Source of the DNA: Legionellales bacterium UBA4722
GTDB lineage: Bacteria; Pseudomonadota; Gammaproteobacteria; DSM-16500
NCBI GenBank assembly: GCA_002404295.1
Contig: DHJK01000063.1
Location: forward strand, 26,653 to 34,092
DNA: 7,440 nucleotides
Direction of reading: 5' to 3'
Shown: in pieces, positions 6,610-7,440 of the stretch
Numbering within the stretch: position 1 is the stretch's first letter
Layout: each line of letters starts with the position of its first letter
The notes under the pieces: model-generated
Database searches by the model: none
What the model saw: the letters and a program-made list of their open reading frames with translations, nothing else
What the model was told of the DNA's origin: nothing
Translations under genes and position numbers: made by a program

Positions 6610-6815
6610 AATTTTCTCCTATGACTGACACCCCACGATGTTTTAGCATTGTTAGGATAAAGCGATCTGAGGTATTCAACAAGATCATTTTGCAAAAAAC
6701 ACCAGCGCTTGCCGATCTTGGCGCCTGGTAGTTCGCCTTTAATGACTTTTTTGCGGAGGCCATCGGGGGTCATGTTTAAAAATACTGCAGCTTCTATTAG
6801 GGTGAGCATGCGCAT
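6516..6815 (-). CDS. AlpA/excisionase-like helix-turn-helix protein
   Basis: A small DNA-binding protein of 99 residues. Residues 3-52 (LTLIEAAVFLNMTPDGLRKKVIKG, then LPGAKIGKRWCFLQNDLVEYL) form the MerR-like winged helix of the excisionase/AlpA family, which typically bends DNA at att sites or activates int. No match is recognisable in the tail after about residue 55, and its last 31 codons overlap the start of int in another frame. The ATG lies 2 nt after the stop codon of the csrA-like gene, so translational coupling is likely; a second ATG two codons in (6809) is possible. Position immediately upstream of int supports a role as recombination directionality factor or int activator. The specific function is inference. 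Confidence 0.85.
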   Translation of the reverse strand: MRMLTLIEAAVFLNMTPDGLRKKVIKGELPGAKIGKRWCFLQNDLVEYLRSLYPNNAKTSWGVSHRRKLWHSTKEEISGGLTSVTVELEYKKLLELQTS

Positions 6816-6817
6816 GG

Positions 6818-7021
6818 TTATCTACCGCGGTAGGTTATGATTGTTGGTTGGGGGTTTATTTGAGGGGATCGGTAGCGGTTTACTATTTCGCCGCGTAGGA
6901 TTTGCATGTCTTTGGGGGCTTCGATTCCTAGGCGGATGTCGCCTAGTCCGTTTAGGATGATAATTTGGATTTCATTGGTGATTAGAATTGACTGGCCGGC
7001 TTTGCGGTTGAGTATTAGCAT
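6818..7021 (-). CDS. CsrA-family RNA-binding protein carried by the element
   Basis: A 67-residue CsrA paralogue. MLILNRKAGQSILI matches the canonical N terminus, and DIRLGIEAPKDMQILRGEI matches the RNA-binding half. The loop before it is one residue shorter than in the chromosomal copy, so the key arginine is R43 here. L4 and R6 are kept. The C-terminal 20 residues (NRYRSPQINPQ, ending TYRGR) are basic and proline-rich, unlike the acidic tail of the host CsrA. The start is chosen at the conserved MLIL, with AGGA (complement of 7028-7031) 6 nt upstream; a longer frame reaching 7105 would run through the promoter. Codon choice (many CTA, ATC and other C-ending codons) differs from the chromosomal csrA. 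Legionella integrative conjugative elements are known to carry csrA-like genes (lvrC, csrT), so a regulator of element mobility or of host targets is plausible. Confidence 0.93.
   Translation of the reverse strand: MLILNRKAGQSILITNEIQIIILNGLGDIRLGIEAPKDMQILRGEIVNRYRSPQINPQPTIITYRGR
6822..6833. repeat. 12-bp perfect palindrome at the csrA-like/alpA-like junction
   Basis: CTACCGCGGTAG is a perfect palindrome covering the last codons of the csrA-like gene, 7 bp before the start of the alpA-like gene. It could be a binding site for the HTH protein or a small RNA hairpin at the coupled start. It may also be chance within coding sequence. Confidence 0.35.
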
Positions 7022-7060
7022 AGGGCTTCCTGTTCCTTTTGGGTTGGGTTTGGCTTGAGG

Positions 7061-7075
7061 GCATTCGGGGAATGC
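7061..7075 (-). promoter_or_regulatory. leader hairpin of the csrA-like transcript
   Basis: GCATTC (7061-7066) and GAATGC (7070-7075) form a perfect 6-bp stem with a 3-nt loop in the predicted 58-nt leader. Downstream in the same leader are two GGA motifs (complement of 7034-7036 and 7028-7030), the second forming the Shine-Dalgarno. Paired GGA motifs at a ribosome site are typical CsrA targets, so autoregulation is plausible. Confidence 0.45.
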
Positions 7076-7085
7076 TTGGGATGGA

Positions 7086-7113
7086 ATGATACTATATGTA
7101 TACATTAAGTCAA
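7086..7113 (-). promoter_or_regulatory. strong promoter of the csrA-alpA-int transcript
   Basis: On the minus strand TTGACT (complement of 7108-7113) is separated by 16 bp from TATCAT (complement of 7086-7091); each hexamer differs from consensus at one position. Initiation near 7079 gives a leader of about 58 nt before the csrA-like ATG. No other promoter is evident before the HTH and int genes, so all three are probably one transcript. Confidence 0.7.
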
Positions 7114-7125
7114 TACGATATGTAT
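7094..7125. promoter_or_regulatory. operator-like repeats over the element promoter
   Basis: ATATGTAT occurs at 7094-7101 and 7118-7125, flanking the -35 box. The first copy overlaps a perfect 10-bp palindrome, ATGTATACAT (7096-7105), that lies in the -10/-35 spacer. This layout fits a repressor site, possibly for the HTH protein or a host factor. Confidence 0.4.
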
Positions 7126-7220
7126 CTAATTTTGAAATCCTATTATGCTACCGCCCTGCTAAATCACTTGAAGATAACGCAGCTAAAGTTATAAAAAATG
7201 AGCATAAGTATCAAGTATAT

Positions 7221-7267
7221 GACTGTTGATCCTTACCTCACTGGTTCGAGCCCAGTTCGAGAAGCCA
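7221..7267 (+). pseudogene. tRNA-Asn 3'-half remnant
   Basis: Reading from GACTGTTGATCC to the final GCCA, the sequence aligns without gaps to the 3' half of E. coli tRNA-Asn as I remember it, about 39 of 47 bases. The anticodon loop CTGTTGA (anticodon GTT at 7225-7227), an intact T arm (ACTGG-TTCGAGC-CCAGT), an acceptor strand TCGAGAA, discriminator G and CCA are visible. The 5' half is not recognisable and the anticodon stem pairs at only three of five positions, so it cannot be functional. It ends in the right att-like repeat. Confidence 0.75.
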
Positions 7268-7277
7268 GTAAAATCAA
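7264..7277. repeat. att-like direct repeat, right copy (attR)
   Basis: Identical over 14 bp to 5565-5578. Its first four bases are the 3' GCCA of the tRNA-Asn remnant, in the same tRNA register as the left copy in tRNA-Arg. The flanks differ otherwise, apart from GTTCGA in the T loops and the TTAG downstream. Confidence 0.65.
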
Positions 7278-7364
7278 TCGATTAGAAGAGCACCCTCGAA
7301 ATTATAAATTCTCATGTCTAAGCAATGCAGAAGAATTATCAGCCTACCTTACTTCATTCAGGTG

Positions 7365-7370
7365 TATAAT
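7365..7370 (+). promoter_or_regulatory. -10-like box before the partial gene
   Basis: A perfect TATAAT, 35 bp upstream of the candidate start at 7406. No matching -35 is visible at 16-18 bp, so the call rests on the -10 alone. Confidence 0.35.
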
Positions 7371-7405
7371 TAGATCAATGACTCATCCATGCAAGGAGCA
7401 ATGTT

Positions 7406-7440
7406 ATGGAATCTATCACTCGATCTTCTAGTTTTTCCAT
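7406..7440 (+). CDS. start of an unidentified gene, cut by the window end
   Basis: Only the first codons are visible: MESITRSSSFS, then the window ends. AAGGAG at 7393-7398, 7 nt before the ATG, is a strong ribosome site, and a TATAAT lies upstream. A second ATG at 7401 is also open but sits only 2 nt from the Shine-Dalgarno, so 7406 is preferred. Too little sequence is present to suggest a function. The gene lies outside the right att-like repeat, so it is either chromosomal or belongs to a further accessory segment. Confidence 0.5.
   Translation, partial: MESITRSSSFS

Larger units (their letters stand above)
5565..7277. mobile_element. putative 1.7-kb integrative element (csrA-like, alpA-like, int) at tRNA-Arg
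   Basis: A 14-bp perfect direct repeat (GCCAGTAAAATCAA) at 5565-5578 and 7264-7277 bounds three co-directional minus-strand genes: a CsrA paralogue, an AlpA/excisionase-like HTH protein and a tyrosine recombinase. The left copy starts in the 3' end of an intact tRNA-Arg, the classic target of such recombinases, and the right copy follows a decayed tRNA-Asn 3' half. No replication, conjugation or capsid gene lies between the repeats. It is either a minimal, possibly satellite, element or the remnant of a larger one after internal deletion. Boundaries are inferred from the repeats alone. Confidence 0.6.
7022..7405. other. gene-free interval around the element's right end
   Basis: Between the csrA-like start and the partial gene at the window end I see no believable protein gene. 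The interval holds the csrA-like leader with a hairpin, its promoter with repeated sequences, about 80 bp without recognisable content (7141-7220), the tRNA-Asn remnant, the right att-like repeat, and about 85 bp before a -10-like box. Confidence 0.6.

Noticed and set aside
7022..7105. N-terminal extension of the csrA-like gene back to an ATG at 7105
   Set aside because: It would run through the -10 box and palindrome and add 28 residues not seen in CsrA proteins; the conserved MLIL start at 7021 has its own Shine-Dalgarno.
7198..7431. Plus-strand open frame of 77 codons across the tRNA-Asn remnant
   Set aside because: It translates tRNA sequence (LTGSSPVREA) and the att-like repeat, has no ribosome site and overlaps the better-supported gene start at 7406.

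Overview
The window looks like chromosomal DNA of a fairly AT-rich gammaproteobacterium. The core order is alaS, lysC, csrA, tRNA-Ser(GCU), tRNA-Arg(ACG). Gammaproteobacteria are known for this neighbourhood: E. coli has alaS-csrA-serV-argVYZQ, and pseudomonads have alaS-lysC-csrA/rsmA. Protein character, base composition and many intergenic palindromes fit a Legionella/Coxiella-type lineage (order Legionellales). That placement is a guess from pattern, not from a search.

Region 1 (1-4642) is housekeeping. It holds the end of an interspersed hairpin repeat, alaS (alanyl-tRNA synthetase), a 33-bp near-perfect inverted repeat, lysC (aspartokinase, with a well-placed internal start for a regulatory beta subunit) and chromosomal csrA. 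Region 2 (4643-5101) has no gene. It holds a GC-rich hairpin, a palindrome with about 48-bp arms and, at its right end, a good promoter for the tRNAs. Region 3 (5102-5568) carries tRNA-Ser(GCU), tRNA-Arg(ACG) and a near-copy with a UCG anticodon.

Region 4 (5565-7277) is a very small putative integrative element. Read on the minus strand it is a strong promoter, a second csrA-like gene, an AlpA/excisionase-like HTH gene and a tyrosine recombinase. The recombinase stop codon lies inside a 14-bp direct repeat that starts at the last four bases of tRNA-Arg(UCG). The same 14 bp recur 1.7 kb away, immediately after a decayed 3' half of a tRNA-Asn gene. The likely logic is one transcript encoding an RNA-binding CsrA paralogue, a small DNA-binding protein and the integrase, so that excision or integration may be under Csr-type post-transcriptional control next to the host csrA locus.

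Region 5 (7278-7440) is mostly non-coding. It ends with a -10-like box, a good Shine-Dalgarno and the first codons of a gene that runs off the window.

The most unusual items are the minimal csrA-alpA-int element with its tRNA-Asn/tRNA-Arg chimeric ends, the tRNA-Arg(UCG), and the internal lysC start.
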